From contig NZ_CP084911.1 in assembly GCF_020535245.1 (NCBI RefSeq), positions 935,146 through 999,145 on the forward strand: DNA of 64,000 nucleotides. The letters are read 5' to 3'. The position numbers and the translations under genes are program-made. The notes beneath the pieces were generated by a model, which did not search any database, was not told the origin of the DNA, and saw nothing but the letters and a program-made list of their open reading frames with translations. How positions within the stretch are numbered: position 1 is the stretch's first letter; every line of letters begins with the position of its first letter. The stretch comes from Asticcacaulis sp. AND118. GTDB taxonomy: Bacteria > Pseudomonadota > Alphaproteobacteria > Caulobacterales > Caulobacteraceae. Positions 26,989-35,668 of the stretch are shown here, piece by piece.

Positions 26989-27198
26989 CTATGGCGTTTT
27001 GGTCGCCTGCGTCCGGTTGCCGGATTTGTCGTATGTATAGGTAACGACCGTCCCATTGGGGTAGGTGACCTGAATGACGCGCCCTTGAGTATCATAGACG
27101 TAAGCTGTCGTGCCTGCGGTTGCGCTCCCGGACCACAAGGCGGCAAGAGACATGCTTACTAAGGCAATGCGACGTGCTGAGATTTTCTTGGACATAGC
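26989..27198 (-). CDS. Mini YD-repeat secreted peptide
   Basis: The start at 27198 has GGGGAAGG just upstream and gives 69 aa. A signal peptide (ALVSMSLAALWSGSATAG) is followed by one and a half YD repeats (YVYDTQGRVIQVTYPNG and TYTYDKSGNRTQATKTP). YD repeats normally come in dozens inside Rhs/Tc toxins. A stand-alone exported unit next to a full Rhs gene is unusual. It could be a decayed fragment, but the good ribosome site and signal peptide argue for expression. Confidence 0.6.
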   Translation of the reverse strand, partial: AMSKKISARRIALVSMSLAALWSGSATAGTTAYVYDTQGRVIQVTYPNGTVVTYTYDKSGNRTQATKTP

Positions 27199-27350
27199 CT
27201 TCCCCTCGTTAATAGTCCTCAAAGTAGCGCAATGCGCTAAACTGGCAACAAGAATTCTTCTCTAAGCTGAAAAGTGGGTTGTGGGCGCGCGCTATTCGTG
27301 TTTCGATGGTGCCGGGTGCGAGCGTGACGGCGCTAATGCAGGGGGAAAAC

Positions 27351-30300
27351 ATGACATTCAGATCGGTGACGTTGGCCAGCGCGGCTACCATTGCGCTCAT
27401 GTATACGTTCTGCGGACCTGCCTACGCGCAATATCCTACAGCCCCCACGCCGCCGGTGGATGCTGCGATTGATGCGAATGGAGTGGACCTGATCAACAAA
27501 ACCCGGCGATCTCAAGGGGCATCTTTAGGAATCGGTGCGGATGGCTTGAGAACAAGTTTCTCTGACTTCCTGATTAGAGATAATTGGGTTTGGACGCTTA
27601 ATGCTAGCGGATCTTTATATACAATCAGCATTGACGGGGTTTCAGAGCAATTCACCCTTAGTTTCGGCACCTTTACGGCTGTTCAGCCGAATGGATCAAA
27701 GCTGGAAGTAGGTAGTTCTCCTAACACGTACCTATATACCTCGTCGGATGGAACGCAGATTACATTTGACGGAACGCTCACAACCGCAGGCCTCGGACTC
27801 TTTTACACTGCTAACAAAGGTGTCGCAGTAAATGCTCTGCGCCCGGATGGCGAAATACTCTCATTAAAGTGGTTGAGAGAGACAACGACGACCCAAGCCG
27901 AGCCCGGCGCTCCAGCATTCACCAGCACCACGGTCACATTGAGGTCTGTAAGCAGTTCGAAAGGATACTTACTTTTTTACGAGAATGGCGTGAAGGCCAT
28001 AAACTCAGCCGTGGATTATTGTAACCCGAGCGCGACGTCCTGTCCCGGCCTAACCCAAAACTGGCCCTCAATGTCGTGGTCATATCCAGCTGGGGGAGGA
28101 GTGATCGTCAGTACATCGGACGGTAGATCCGTCACATATAATGGACTGGGAGACAGTTCAGCCAAGACGACTACCTTCGCGAATGGAGCAGCGGAAACGT
28201 TCACTGTAAGTGGCAATACAGCGACGTTCACCAATGGCGTTGGGACGTGGAACTATGTGTGGTCGACCAGCGGTTCGACGGTAACAGCGACGGTGACTGA
28301 CCCGCTCAGTCGCACGCGCTCAGTGACATACAATTCGACGCAAAAGAAAATTCTGACCGACACGAATGCGCTGAATCAGACCAAGAGCTATCAATATGAC
28401 AGCTTTGGTCGTGTAACGCGGGTTACCCAGCCAGAAGGTAACTATACGCAATTCACCTACGATGGCCGTGGCAATGTCATTAATGAGCGCGTCGTCGCCA
28501 AACCCGGGTCGGGCCTGTCCGATCTCGTTACCGTCTACGACTATGACGCGGCCTGTGCAAATCCGAAGAAATGCAATAAACCCAATAGCGTAACGGACGT
28601 GGCAGGCAAGGTTACAGACTACACCTATAACGCCAATGGTTTTGTGAAGTCTGTCAAGTCGCCTGCACCTTACGCCGGCGCGGTCCGGCCGGAAACGCGC
28701 TACGATTACGCTTCTGTTGCCACCTTCTCCAAAGACAGCGGGGGGGCGTTGGTGCAAACGGGATCGATATGGAAACTGTCCAAGGTGTCGACCTGCCGGA
28801 CATTGGCGTCTTGTGAGAATACGGCGGATGAGCTGGTTACCGAATATTCCTATGCGGGCTCCATTCACGCCGACGTCACGACCATTACGCAAAGGTCGGG
28901 CGACAACACCCTGATCGCGACCACGACGCTGACCTATGATATGTTCGGCAACGTCACCAGCACGAATGGCCCATTGGCGGGTGACGGCGATAAGACAGTC
29001 TATTTCTATGATGCCATGCGCCGGACGACCGGCTCGGTCGGCGGTGACCCGGACGGCGGCGGCGCTCTGTCTTCACGCGCACAACGCATCACTTACGACA
29101 ATATGGCTCGGGTTAGTAAGGTCGAAACCGGCGTGGCCGCTGCTCAGACCGATGCCGCGCTGGCAGCGATGTCGGTGATTAGCAAGCTGGATACGACGTA
29201 TGATGGCATTGGTCGCGTCACCAAAAGCCAGCAGACCGTTTATGCGCCCGGTAACCCCGATGGAAAGATTGTCGGCTTGAGCCAGGCAACCTACGACACT
29301 GCCAACCAGCTCACTTGTTCGGCAGAAAGGCTGAACCCCGGTACGTACGGGAGTTTGCCCCCGTCGGCCTGTACGCATGCGTCGCCGGGAACTTCAGGTT
29401 ATGACCGCATCGCTTCCTATGTTTATGACAATCTGGGTCGGGTAACGAACGTGCGGACGGCGGACGGTACGGGAGATTATTCCGATACATCATCGACTTT
29501 TACGACCAATGGCGCTCTGCAAACCCTGGTCGATGGCCGTGGCAATAAAACCACCTACGAATATGATGGCTTCGATCGCCAACTGAAGGTCCGCTATCCG
29601 GAAGCATCGAACGGCGCGGTGAGTTCGACGACGGATTATGACGGCGTATCTTATGACATCTATGGTCGAGCGACGACGATACGACGTCGGGACAGCCAAA
29701 CCTACACGATCGGGTACGACGACCTGCATCGTATGGTCTCGACGTCGCTGGGCGATGCGATCAGTTACAACAATATGGGTCAGAAGACGTCGATCAGCCG
29801 TAGCGGGCAGTCTGTCTCATGGGGGTATGACGGCTTTGGTCGTGTCTCTTCGGAAAATACCAACGGCCTGACCATGTGGTATCAGTATGATGTCGCGAAC
29901 CAGCTAAAACGCGTTACCTGGCCGGACGGCTTTTTTGCTACCTACGATTACAACGATGGCGGCATGCCGACCTATGTGCGCGAATACGGCGCTACAGATC
30001 TGGCAGCGTACAGCTACGACAATTATGGCCTGACCACGATCGCGCGTGGCAATGGCACCTCCACCTCGTTTGATCGAAATGCATCGCTTCTATTAAAGAC
30101 GCTGACAAACAATGTGGCGGGCACCGCGTATGATAATGCGTTCGACCTGACCTACACGGATTCAAACCAGATCAAGAGCCGAACCTTATCGAACGCTGCT
30201 TTCGAATGGACCGGAACGCCCGCGCCGACAACGAGCTATGCGCACAACGGTCTTAACCAGATGACGTCAGTCGGAGCCGGTGCCATCGGCTATGATCTGC

Positions 30301-31394
30301 GTGGCAATCTGAACTCTGACGGCTGGACGACCTATGGCTATGACATCCACAACCGTCTGACGGGGCTGTCCTCTGGTGCCAGCCTGTCCTACGATCCTGC
30401 GGGGCGCCTGTGGCAGGTTATCTCCGGAGCCAGTGTAACCACCCGTTTCCTGCATAGCGGTTCGGTAGTTGCGGGTGAGTACGATGAAAACAACAACATT
30501 CGGCGCCGTTACGTTCATGGCCCGGGCACTGATGAGCCGCTGGTCTGGTACGAAGGTGCCGGCACAGCCACCCGGTATTATCTCCTGTCGGATGAACGTG
30601 GCTCAGTCGTCTCGGTGACCGACAATACTGGTAGTCAAAGTGCGACAAACACCTATAATGAGTTCGGTGTGCCCGGTGCCACTAATGTCGGGCGTTTCCA
30701 ATACACCGGTCAGATGTGGATGCCGGAAGTCGGCCTCTACTACTACAAAGCGCGCTTCTACTCCCCGACGATCGGCCGCTTCCTCCAACCTGATCCGATG
30801 GGCTATGACGATGGCATGAACCTCTATGCCTATGTGGGTAACGATCCGGTCAATTTAAGCGATCCAACTGGGTTGGCTGCTGAATACTATCGGCGGTACG
30901 ACGACGAAGTTACTGAAGTTGTAGTTAAGGGGGAGAAGAAGAAAAACGACAAGTGTCCGAGTGGGCTAACCTGCCTATCATCATTGGAGCTAAGACCGGA
31001 AATTATCAACCCCGCGGATGAGATTATTGAGGTGGTGATAAATGCTAGGAAAAGCAGAGTTGAGATTAAAATTGGACACGGGAAGCCGATATACATTACA
31101 TCAAGTGAGCTTTGTGAGTTCGCGTTAGGAACGATAGGGGCCGATCCGACTCAGATCCTGTTAGATTTGGTCATTGGCGGCGTGGTAGGACATGTGGTTG
31201 GAAATACATCTGGTACAGTGATGGCGAAAGTCCTAGATTCCGGTCCCGTGATAGGATCACGAGTTGGTCGATCAGCAATGGTAGGAGCTCGAGTGGGAAG
31301 AGTTGCTGGGCCACTTGGCGCCCTTGCTGGTGGCGCGGCGGCTCTATATTTTAAGCGCGACATAGAAAATGCCATAAAAGGAATTTGCAAATGA
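27351..31394 (+). CDS. Secreted Rhs/YD-repeat protein with variable C-terminal toxin-like domain
   Basis: The start at 27351 has GGGGGAA upstream and gives 1347 aa with a signal peptide (ending CGPAYAQ). An N-terminal beta-rich region to about residue 330 precedes many YD repeats (DPLSRTRSVTYNS, SYQYDSFGRVTRV, QFTYDGRGNVINE). The Rhs core follows (DERGSVVSVTDNTG, YYYKARFYSPTIGRFLQPDP) up to DPTGL near residue 1175. The final 170 or so residues vary from the core and include a Gly-rich hydrophobic stretch (GGVVGHVVGNTSGTVMAK, then GPLGALAGGAAALYF), suggesting a membrane-active toxin tip. The overlapping small TM gene fits an immunity protein. There is no PAAR or VgrG domain, so export is Sec-dependent. 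Confidence 0.88.
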   Translation: MTFRSVTLASAATIALMYTFCGPAYAQYPTAPTPPVDAAIDANGVDLINKTRRSQGASLGIGADGLRTSFSDFLIRDNWVWTLNASGSLYTISIDGVSEQFTLSFGTFTAVQPNGSKLEVGSSPNTYLYTSSDGTQITFDGTLTTAGLGLFYTANKGVAVNALRPDGEILSLKWLRETTTTQAEPGAPAFTSTTVTLRSVSSSKGYLLFYENGVKAINSAVDYCNPSATSCPGLTQNWPSMSWSYPAGGGVIVSTSDGRSVTYNGLGDSSAKTTTFANGAAETFTVSGNTATFTNGVGTWNYVWSTSGSTVTATVTDPLSRTRSVTYNSTQKKILTDTNALNQTKSYQYDSFGRVTRVTQPEGNYTQFTYDGRGNVINERVVAKPGSGLSDLVTVYDYDAACANPKKCNKPNSVTDVAGKVTDYTYNANGFVKSVKSPAPYAGAVRPETRYDYASVATFSKDSGGALVQTGSIWKLSKVSTCRTLASCENTADELVTEYSYAGSIHADVTTITQRSGDNTLIATTTLTYDMFGNVTSTNGPLAGDGDKTVYFYDAMRRTTGSVGGDPDGGGALSSRAQRITYDNMARVSKVETGVAAAQTDAALAAMSVISKLDTTYDGIGRVTKSQQTVYAPGNPDGKIVGLSQATYDTANQLTCSAERLNPGTYGSLPPSACTHASPGTSGYDRIASYVYDNLGRVTNVRTADGTGDYSDTSSTFTTNGALQTLVDGRGNKTTYEYDGFDRQLKVRYPEASNGAVSSTTDYDGVSYDIYGRATTIRRRDSQTYTIGYDDLHRMVSTSLGDAISYNNMGQKTSISRSGQSVSWGYDGFGRVSSENTNGLTMWYQYDVANQLKRVTWPDGFFATYDYNDGGMPTYVREYGATDLAAYSYDNYGLTTIARGNGTSTSFDRNASLLLKTLTNNVAGTAYDNAFDLTYTDSNQIKSRTLSNAAFEWTGTPAPTTSYAHNGLNQMTSVGAGAIGYDLRGNLNSDGWTTYGYDIHNRLTGLSSGASLSYDPAGRLWQVISGASVTTRFLHSGSVVAGEYDENNNIRRRYVHGPGTDEPLVWYEGAGTATRYYLLSDERGSVVSVTDNTGSQSATNTYNEFGVPGATNVGRFQYTGQMWMPEVGLYYYKARFYSPTIGRFLQPDPMGYDDGMNLYAYVGNDPVNLSDPTGLAAEYYRRYDDEVTEVVVKGEKKKNDKCPSGLTCLSSLELRPEIINPADEIIEVVINARKSRVEIKIGHGKPIYITSSELCEFALGTIGADPTQILLDLVIGGVVGHVVGNTSGTVMAKVLDSGPVIGSRVGRSAMVGARVGRVAGPLGALAGGAAALYFKRDIENAIKGICK

Positions 31395-31615
31395 CGGAGA
31401 AATTGCACTCATTCGTCTCTAGATGTAACTTAGCGCTTATTATTGCGTCTCAGATATTATTTCTTTATTTTTCAATTTATTATGTATACGCCCATGTGGA
31501 TGGAGAATTGCTTAGAAACGCTCTCTATCTACTATTTGTATGGATTGCATTTAATGTAATTTCCTCATTTAGGTATTATCGGAAGGTGATTATTTCACTT
31601 TCTGAGGGCGAGTAG
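31391..31615 (+). CDS. Candidate immunity protein (2 TM) for the Rhs C-terminus
   Basis: The ATG at 31391 overlaps the Rhs stop (ATGA) and gives 74 aa with two membrane helices (LALIIASQILFLYFSIYYVY and NALYLLFVWIAFNVISSF). Gene order, overlap, small size and low GC match immunity genes of polymorphic toxins. A membrane immunity protein fits a toxin tip that looks membrane-directed. The assignment is positional. Confidence 0.6.
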   Translation: MTEKLHSFVSRCNLALIIASQILFLYFSIYYVYAHVDGELLRNALYLLFVWIAFNVISSFRYYRKVIISLSEGE

Positions 31616-31659
31616 TCAATATTGTGGGGAGGGGAGGCGCTCGAGCGTAAAGTCGATGG

Positions 31660-32166
31660 CTAGCCGCTCACTAGCGCTTCCGGCGATTTATGCCCCGCTA
31701 TTGCGACGACCCAGAACACAAGGCCCGCAAGCGCGCCTAGGGCCACTATCCACCCGCCCAAAACGAGAAAATCCAGCCACCCGGCTGCCGTGCGTGCACC
31801 ACTGGAATGGACCGCAACGCCGTTTGCCTCGTCCTTGAACGGACCAAATAACATCTCTATGGCAACCCACGGAATAAGCGTTGAAATCACGCCGATGGAC
31901 GCTGAATAGGAGGGTGTGGCTTTAACGAAGTGCCGCAGGGTCAAATATGAGGGCAGGCCCACAAAAAACATCAACGGGTAAAGTACCGCGTAAAGATAAA
32001 TGGCTGCGGACTTGAACGCCACCGCGGCATTTGAAGGCGACTGTCCGTCGAATGGATACATCCAGCCAAATCCTGCCGCTACTACAAAAGGAGCCGCCAA
32101 GAACGCCAACAGCACGCGCCAGATGGGCGGGAAGCGACGATCTCGTCTCACGGGCAACTCAATCAA
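31660..32166 (-). CDS. Four-TM membrane protein of unknown function
   Basis: This 168-aa protein has four hydrophobic helices (VLLAFLAAPFVVAAGFGWMY, SAAIYLYAVLYPLMFFVGLP, SIGVISTLIPWVAIEMLF and FLVLGGWIVALGALAGLVFW). No catalytic motif is visible. It lies 3 nt from the next gene upstream on the same strand. A small membrane effector or transport accessory is possible. Confidence 0.6.
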   Translation of the reverse strand: MIELPVRRDRRFPPIWRVLLAFLAAPFVVAAGFGWMYPFDGQSPSNAAVAFKSAAIYLYAVLYPLMFFVGLPSYLTLRHFVKATPSYSASIGVISTLIPWVAIEMLFGPFKDEANGVAVHSSGARTAAGWLDFLVLGGWIVALGALAGLVFWVVAIAGHKSPEALVSG

Positions 32167-32169
32167 AAT

Positions 32170-32526
32170 TCATCTGACGAACCCCATCCGCCGCAGCAGT
32201 CCAAGTAGGGCTGTGATGGCCGGTGTGTCCGGCTGGCACGACGCCTCATCGAAATGGAAAGTGGCGTCAGCGTCCATCATATGCGGGGTGTTCGCCCGCC
32301 ACCACTGAGCCACTTCTGGAGACTTTGCGTTCAGAGCCTCAAGTGCGGAGCCAACATAGACGAGGTAGCCAACTGAGTACCCCGGCTTGCGTGTCAGAAC
32401 TTCTTCGACCGCCATTCCCAAAAGCCTCTTATCGGCAAGCGGCAGAGTCAACCCGATCCACTCGTCCCTGACCCATTCGGGTGCTTCACCGGCAGGCCGG
32501 CGGACAATTTTGACAGATTTCGGCAT
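32170..32526 (-). CDS. Hypothetical protein, 118 aa
   Basis: This small soluble protein has the segments PEWVRDEWIGLTLPLADKR and AQWWRANTPHMMDADATFHF. It is the first of two minus-strand genes with 3-nt spacing to the four-TM gene. No known family is recognised. Confidence 0.55.
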   Translation of the reverse strand: MPKSVKIVRRPAGEAPEWVRDEWIGLTLPLADKRLLGMAVEEVLTRKPGYSVGYLVYVGSALEALNAKSPEVAQWWRANTPHMMDADATFHFDEASCQPDTPAITALLGLLRRMGFVR

Positions 32527-32652
32527 ATCCCACTCCCCCTGAGTTGAATATTACCTATCGCGCTCCGAAGGAATCTCCAATGCCCTTTCCTTTGGAGCCT
32601 AAGCAGGCGGGCCGGATTTCTCCAGCCCTTTGGTGTCGTGTCCGAGTGTGAT

Positions 32653-33138
32653 TTAGGCAGCAGCCTCTGGTCGATAGTGCTCCAGCAGGATCAGCCGCCA
32701 TTCCTCAGGCATGACGTTTAACGCTTCAAACGCTGGCGAGACATTCGTGCCCATGTGCTGCTTTTCATAGGCTTGGTACATCCCCTTCAGGTCTTCGTTA
32801 TCAAGGTCGTGGTAGGCACCGATGCTGAACAACTCGACCGTTGCGGCAAGATAGCGATCATAAGCCGTGCCCCACTCACCGTTGGGCGTCTTTTGCGCAG
32901 TAAAGTCGTCCCGGTTGCTCAAAGCCTCCAAGCGGGCAAAAGCAATACGGTGGGCTTCAAGCGCAGAGATAAAACGTTCGGAGGGCTCAATCGTGAGCAT
33001 CTCCGGTTTCACGAAAGCCCTTGCCAAAGCGGCAATCAGCATTGTCGGCAACTCGATTACTTCCCGCAGTGTGCTGCTGTACCCCCATTTGAACGATCCG
33101 GAGCATGTCACGGCGGCACTGAGGGCGATATTTGACAC
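32653..33138 (-). CDS. Hypothetical helical protein, 161 aa
   Basis: The C-terminal two thirds (ALEAHRIAFARLEALSNRDD, TAYDRYLAATVELFSIGAYH) are amphipathic helices. The first 25 residues look non-native, so translation may begin at the Met in ELPTMLIAALARAF or later. No family is recognised. Confidence 0.5.
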   Translation of the reverse strand: MSNIALSAAVTCSGSFKWGYSSTLREVIELPTMLIAALARAFVKPEMLTIEPSERFISALEAHRIAFARLEALSNRDDFTAQKTPNGEWGTAYDRYLAATVELFSIGAYHDLDNEDLKGMYQAYEKQHMGTNVSPAFEALNVMPEEWRLILLEHYRPEAAA

Positions 33139-33300
33139 GTGATAAAGAAAGTTTCTGAAAATTAGCGACTTGATGGATTTGCAGCACAGGAGCCATCCGG
33201 TCGTATCGACCGTTTACGACCGGATGCGCATAGTTAATTCACCGCATGGGGTCCGGGTCACGCATCCCCCCGCCCAGTGAACGGCCGTACGCGGAATGAT

Positions 33301-33337
33301 AGCCCCAGCTTTCCCCCGAAGCTGGGGCTTGTCGTTT
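33301..33337 (+). terminator. Orphan hairpin with 11-bp stem
   Basis: AGCCCCAGCTT and AAGCTGGGGCT pair perfectly around a 7-nt loop, followed by TTGTCGTTT. It resembles an intrinsic terminator of the plus strand, but no plus-strand gene ends just upstream. The 33139-33300 stretch shows no gene. A small RNA or a lost gene could account for it. Confidence 0.45.
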
Positions 33338-33450
33338 CTAACGGTTGCTTAAATAGACTGTATTAATGCGAAATTTGGCTTGAACTCGCCCGGAAGCTGA
33401 GTCCATCATTGGTAGCCGGATGCGGCATTATCAACCAATGGGAGGCTTAA

Positions 33451-33879
33451 ATGATACGGAGTGTATTCATCCGCTTGCGCATGTTCTTGGTCGCATTTGC
33501 CGCGCTTATGGCAATAAGCGCGGCAGGGCCAGTTTTCGCGCAGGTAACTTACACACAAAGTGAAATTGAGGAGCAAGCCGCCGTTGTCCAAACGGCATGG
33601 GAAGCCTATTTAGCGGCCGAGTCTGAATTTTTGAGCTTTGACTATAGCAGTAAAGTCGCTGAAGCTTATTCGGATTATCAACAGGCTTTATCGGGCTGTG
33701 TTGCGAGCGATCCTCATGAAAATACAGACTGTAGAGAAGGGCATCTTTTAGACTACAACCAAGCTCTAAATAATATAGATTCGGAGTGGTCAGGTTTGTA
33801 CTTCGCTGTGCAAGATGCATCGGGTGCCCACGGCGTTGAGGTTGCTTTGCTGAATTATATGCAGCAAAACGCTGCGTAA
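33451..33879 (+). CDS. Small secreted protein
   Basis: This 142-aa product has a signal peptide (IRLRMFLVAFAALMAISAAG, cleaved after VFA). The mature part is acidic and helical (QSEIEEQAAVVQTAWEAYLA, VAEAYSDYQQALSGC) with two Cys (GCVASDPHENTDC). No family is recognised. The hairpin at 33908-33935 ends transcription. Confidence 0.65.
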   Translation: MIRSVFIRLRMFLVAFAALMAISAAGPVFAQVTYTQSEIEEQAAVVQTAWEAYLAAESEFLSFDYSSKVAEAYSDYQQALSGCVASDPHENTDCREGHLLDYNQALNNIDSEWSGLYFAVQDASGAHGVEVALLNYMQQNAA

Positions 33880-33907
33880 AAATAATATTTAAATTAACAC
33901 ATTCAAA

Positions 33908-33935
33908 CTGCTCTGGCCTTTTAGGGCCAGAGCAG
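33908..33935. terminator. Bidirectional terminator
   Basis: CTGCTCTGGCC and GGCCAGAGCAG form an 11-bp stem around TTTTAG between convergent genes. Both flanks are AT-rich. It serves the secreted-protein gene on the plus strand and the acidic-protein gene on the minus strand. Confidence 0.7.
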
Positions 33936-33945
33936 TTATTAATTT

Positions 33946-34146
33946 CTACTCTTCTTCATTGTCCTCTACGTCGAAGCCTTCGATATCCTCGCCGCCCTCG
34001 GCCGGGTCTTCGGCGGGGTCGTCGAGCTCCTCATCGTCCAACTCGTGCTCTTCGATCTGAGTGTCCTGATCATCGAGTGTGTTGACAGGGTCAGCGTCGT
34101 CAACGCGGCCATTGTCAGCATAAGCCGGGGTGTTTTGTGCGGTCAT
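33946..34146 (-). CDS. Very acidic small protein
   Basis: This 66-aa protein has 28 Asp/Glu and a single Arg, with no Lys. The C-terminal half is nearly all acidic (LDDEELDDPAEDPAEGG). AGGAGGA lies 9 nt before the ATG, a strong ribosome site, so expression is likely. Proteins this acidic on mobile elements sometimes mimic DNA to block restriction or repressors. That role is only a possibility here. Confidence 0.65.
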   Translation of the reverse strand: MTAQNTPAYADNGRVDDADPVNTLDDQDTQIEEHELDDEELDDPAEDPAEGGEDIEGFDVEDNEEE

Positions 34147-34294
34147 GATAAGTCCTCCTGAGCAGAGGATATGCTGGACGACGTAAGCGAACGTTGCGGG
34201 AGGTGATGCCCTTCGTAAGGATGTGGCGGCGACAACTGGACAGGTAATATCTACGTGGGTGAGGAGGCTGCCGAATGGGCGGAGGTAGGCAAAG

Positions 34295-34321
34295 AAAAAC
34301 CCCGCCGAAGCGGGGCTTTTT
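34295..34321 (-). terminator. Terminator of the HigBA operon
   Basis: CCCCGC and GCGGGG flank a CGAA loop, with A5 on one side and T5 on the other. It works in both directions and lies directly after the antitoxin stop on the minus strand. Confidence 0.8.
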
Positions 34322-34323
34322 GG

Positions 34324-34662
34324 CTAGGCACACTCAGCCTTTGTGAGTTGCATATCATCGATTGGCTCATCAATATCCTGAAGCGCGCGCATTACGAGTT
34401 CATGGTGAGACTTGATCAGGAGTAAATAGGCGCGGGTGCCCTGCATGGGTCGTGACCGCCCTTGCTCCCACTGTTTCAATTGATCTAGGCCGAAACCGAA
34501 GGTGCGCGCGAAATCTCGCTGCGACATGCCAGTGACAGCTCTGATTTCTTTCACATCCATTTCGGGCGGCACGTGCAGCTTAAAGGGCTGGGCCTCGCCA
34601 CGGGCGACAGCCAGCGCTTCCGTCAATCCTTCATGGATTAGATCGAATGCCTTATTGCTCAT
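34324..34662 (-). CDS. higA: HigA-type XRE antitoxin
   Basis: This 112-aa protein has a helix-turn-helix (EIRAVTGMSQRDFARTFGF, then LDQLKQWEQGRSRP). The N-terminal linker probably wraps the toxin. It overlaps the upstream toxin gene by 4 bp. Toxin-first order is typical of HigBA. It should bind and silence the toxin and repress the operon. Confidence 0.85.
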   Translation of the reverse strand: MSNKAFDLIHEGLTEALAVARGEAQPFKLHVPPEMDVKEIRAVTGMSQRDFARTFGFGLDQLKQWEQGRSRPMQGTRAYLLLIKSHHELVMRALQDIDEPIDDMQLTKAECA

Positions 34663-35033
34663 GCTGTTGCTTCCACTTTCAACGGAGACACGCGTTTTGC
34701 GTAAGCCTCCACAATTTGTTCAGTCATCCCTTTTAGGGCGTTCCGGTTCGCTTTTGACAGATTGATGCGTTCGCTTTTGGCAAACACGGCAACCAGAAAT
34801 ATTGGCATATTCAAGCCGGTAAAGAACGTTACCACGCGCGCTCCACCACTCTTGCCTTTGTTGTTTGCTCCGATGGCTATGCGGATTTTCCGACAACCTC
34901 CAGTGCCTTCGATTACATCACCCGCCGTAGGGTCGCACGATATCATATCGATGAAATCGTTGATTTCCTCGGCAGTCAGACCGGCCTTTTCAGCCGACCT
35001 ACGGAATGAGTTAAGCTCGCAAACCGTATGCAT
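34659..35033 (-). CDS. higB: HigB/RelE-type toxin
   Basis: This 124-aa protein of the RelE superfamily contains GGCRKIRIAIGANNKGKSGG, GARVVTFFTGLNMPIFLVAV and FAKSERINLSKANRNAL. Conserved basic residues and the KSGGAR.V strand match HigB2-like mRNA interferases. These cleave ribosome-bound mRNA. The pair may stabilise the element. Confidence 0.82.
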   Translation of the reverse strand: MHTVCELNSFRRSAEKAGLTAEEINDFIDMISCDPTAGDVIEGTGGCRKIRIAIGANNKGKSGGARVVTFFTGLNMPIFLVAVFAKSERINLSKANRNALKGMTEQIVEAYAKRVSPLKVEATA

Positions 35034-35221
35034 TCCGTTAATGTATGTAAGTTACGCACTCCGTCAAGCAACTTTATGGCAGCTATGCGGCATATTTGCG
35101 ATTGTGGGCAAACTACAACATTCGCTTCCGATAATGCTGATTCTGCCAACCAGGAGAGTGTTCCCCCTTCTTCACCCCGCTCGATCTGCTCATCCATAGC
35201 CTGATTGGCATAGACCATGGG

Positions 35222-35415
35222 GGTGCAGGTACGCCGACGCCTCGGTACGAGAGCAACCGCGAGCAGCCATCGTCTCGCTGTCCGCCCCGACAATCTACCG
35301 TTTAGTGAAGGCGAGGGAATTTCCAGAGCCGTTTCCTCACGAACAACCGTGTCGCTTGGGAGCAGCAGGACGTCGTTAGGCGGATGATGTCCAAGCGCTT
35401 CCGTGAAAGGCCGAA
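35222..35415 (+). pseudogene. AlpA-family regulator remnant with frameshifts
   Basis: The plus strand reads AAIVSLSAPTIYRLVKAREF from 35263 in one frame and then NNRVAWEQQDVVRRMMSKR in the next frame, ending near 35410. Together these match the AlpA pattern (LSxxTIYRLxKxGxFP....RVAWxxxxVxxWxxxR). At least one further frameshift separates the start of the helix-turn-helix. The gene is therefore decayed. AlpA proteins activate integrase or excision genes. Confidence 0.55.
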
Positions 35416-35602
35416 ATACGGAACGATTAAGAGTGAGGCCGGCAAGAGCACCGAGGAGGTGTTCAGCGAGGGGTATACGGCCTTTGGGGAGCGACTCCCG
35501 ATGCATCTTGCTCCCTATCGTAAGGATCGTCTCCGGAAGTTGTGGGTAGACGGTTGGAAGCAAGCAGAAATCGATATGTTCGGTGAAGGACTGAGGGAGT
35601 GA
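35384..35602 (+). CDS. Rmf/CrpP-like small protein
   Basis: This 72-aa product has the pattern EGYTAFGERLPMHLAPY, then RKLWVDGWKQAE. It resembles the Rmf/CrpP group of small proteins with G..A...G....PY.....R..W..GW..A. Such genes are frequent near att sites of alphaproteobacterial prophages. It may be translated from the ATG pair at 35384, inside the end of the AlpA remnant. Confidence in the family is moderate. Confidence 0.5.
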   Translation: MMSKRFRERPKYGTIKSEAGKSTEEVFSEGYTAFGERLPMHLAPYRKDRLRKLWVDGWKQAEIDMFGEGLRE

Positions 35603-35668
35603 TAACCGCTAAAGGCCAGCGGTGGGTCCGCTTTCAGCAACGGACGACGAACCAAGCTGCGTTTCCGC

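Noticed and set aside
34976..35563. 195-codon minus-strand frame across the AlpA remnant
   Set aside because: It covers the HigB start and the AlpA/Rmf-like plus-strand signals and has no recognisable domain.
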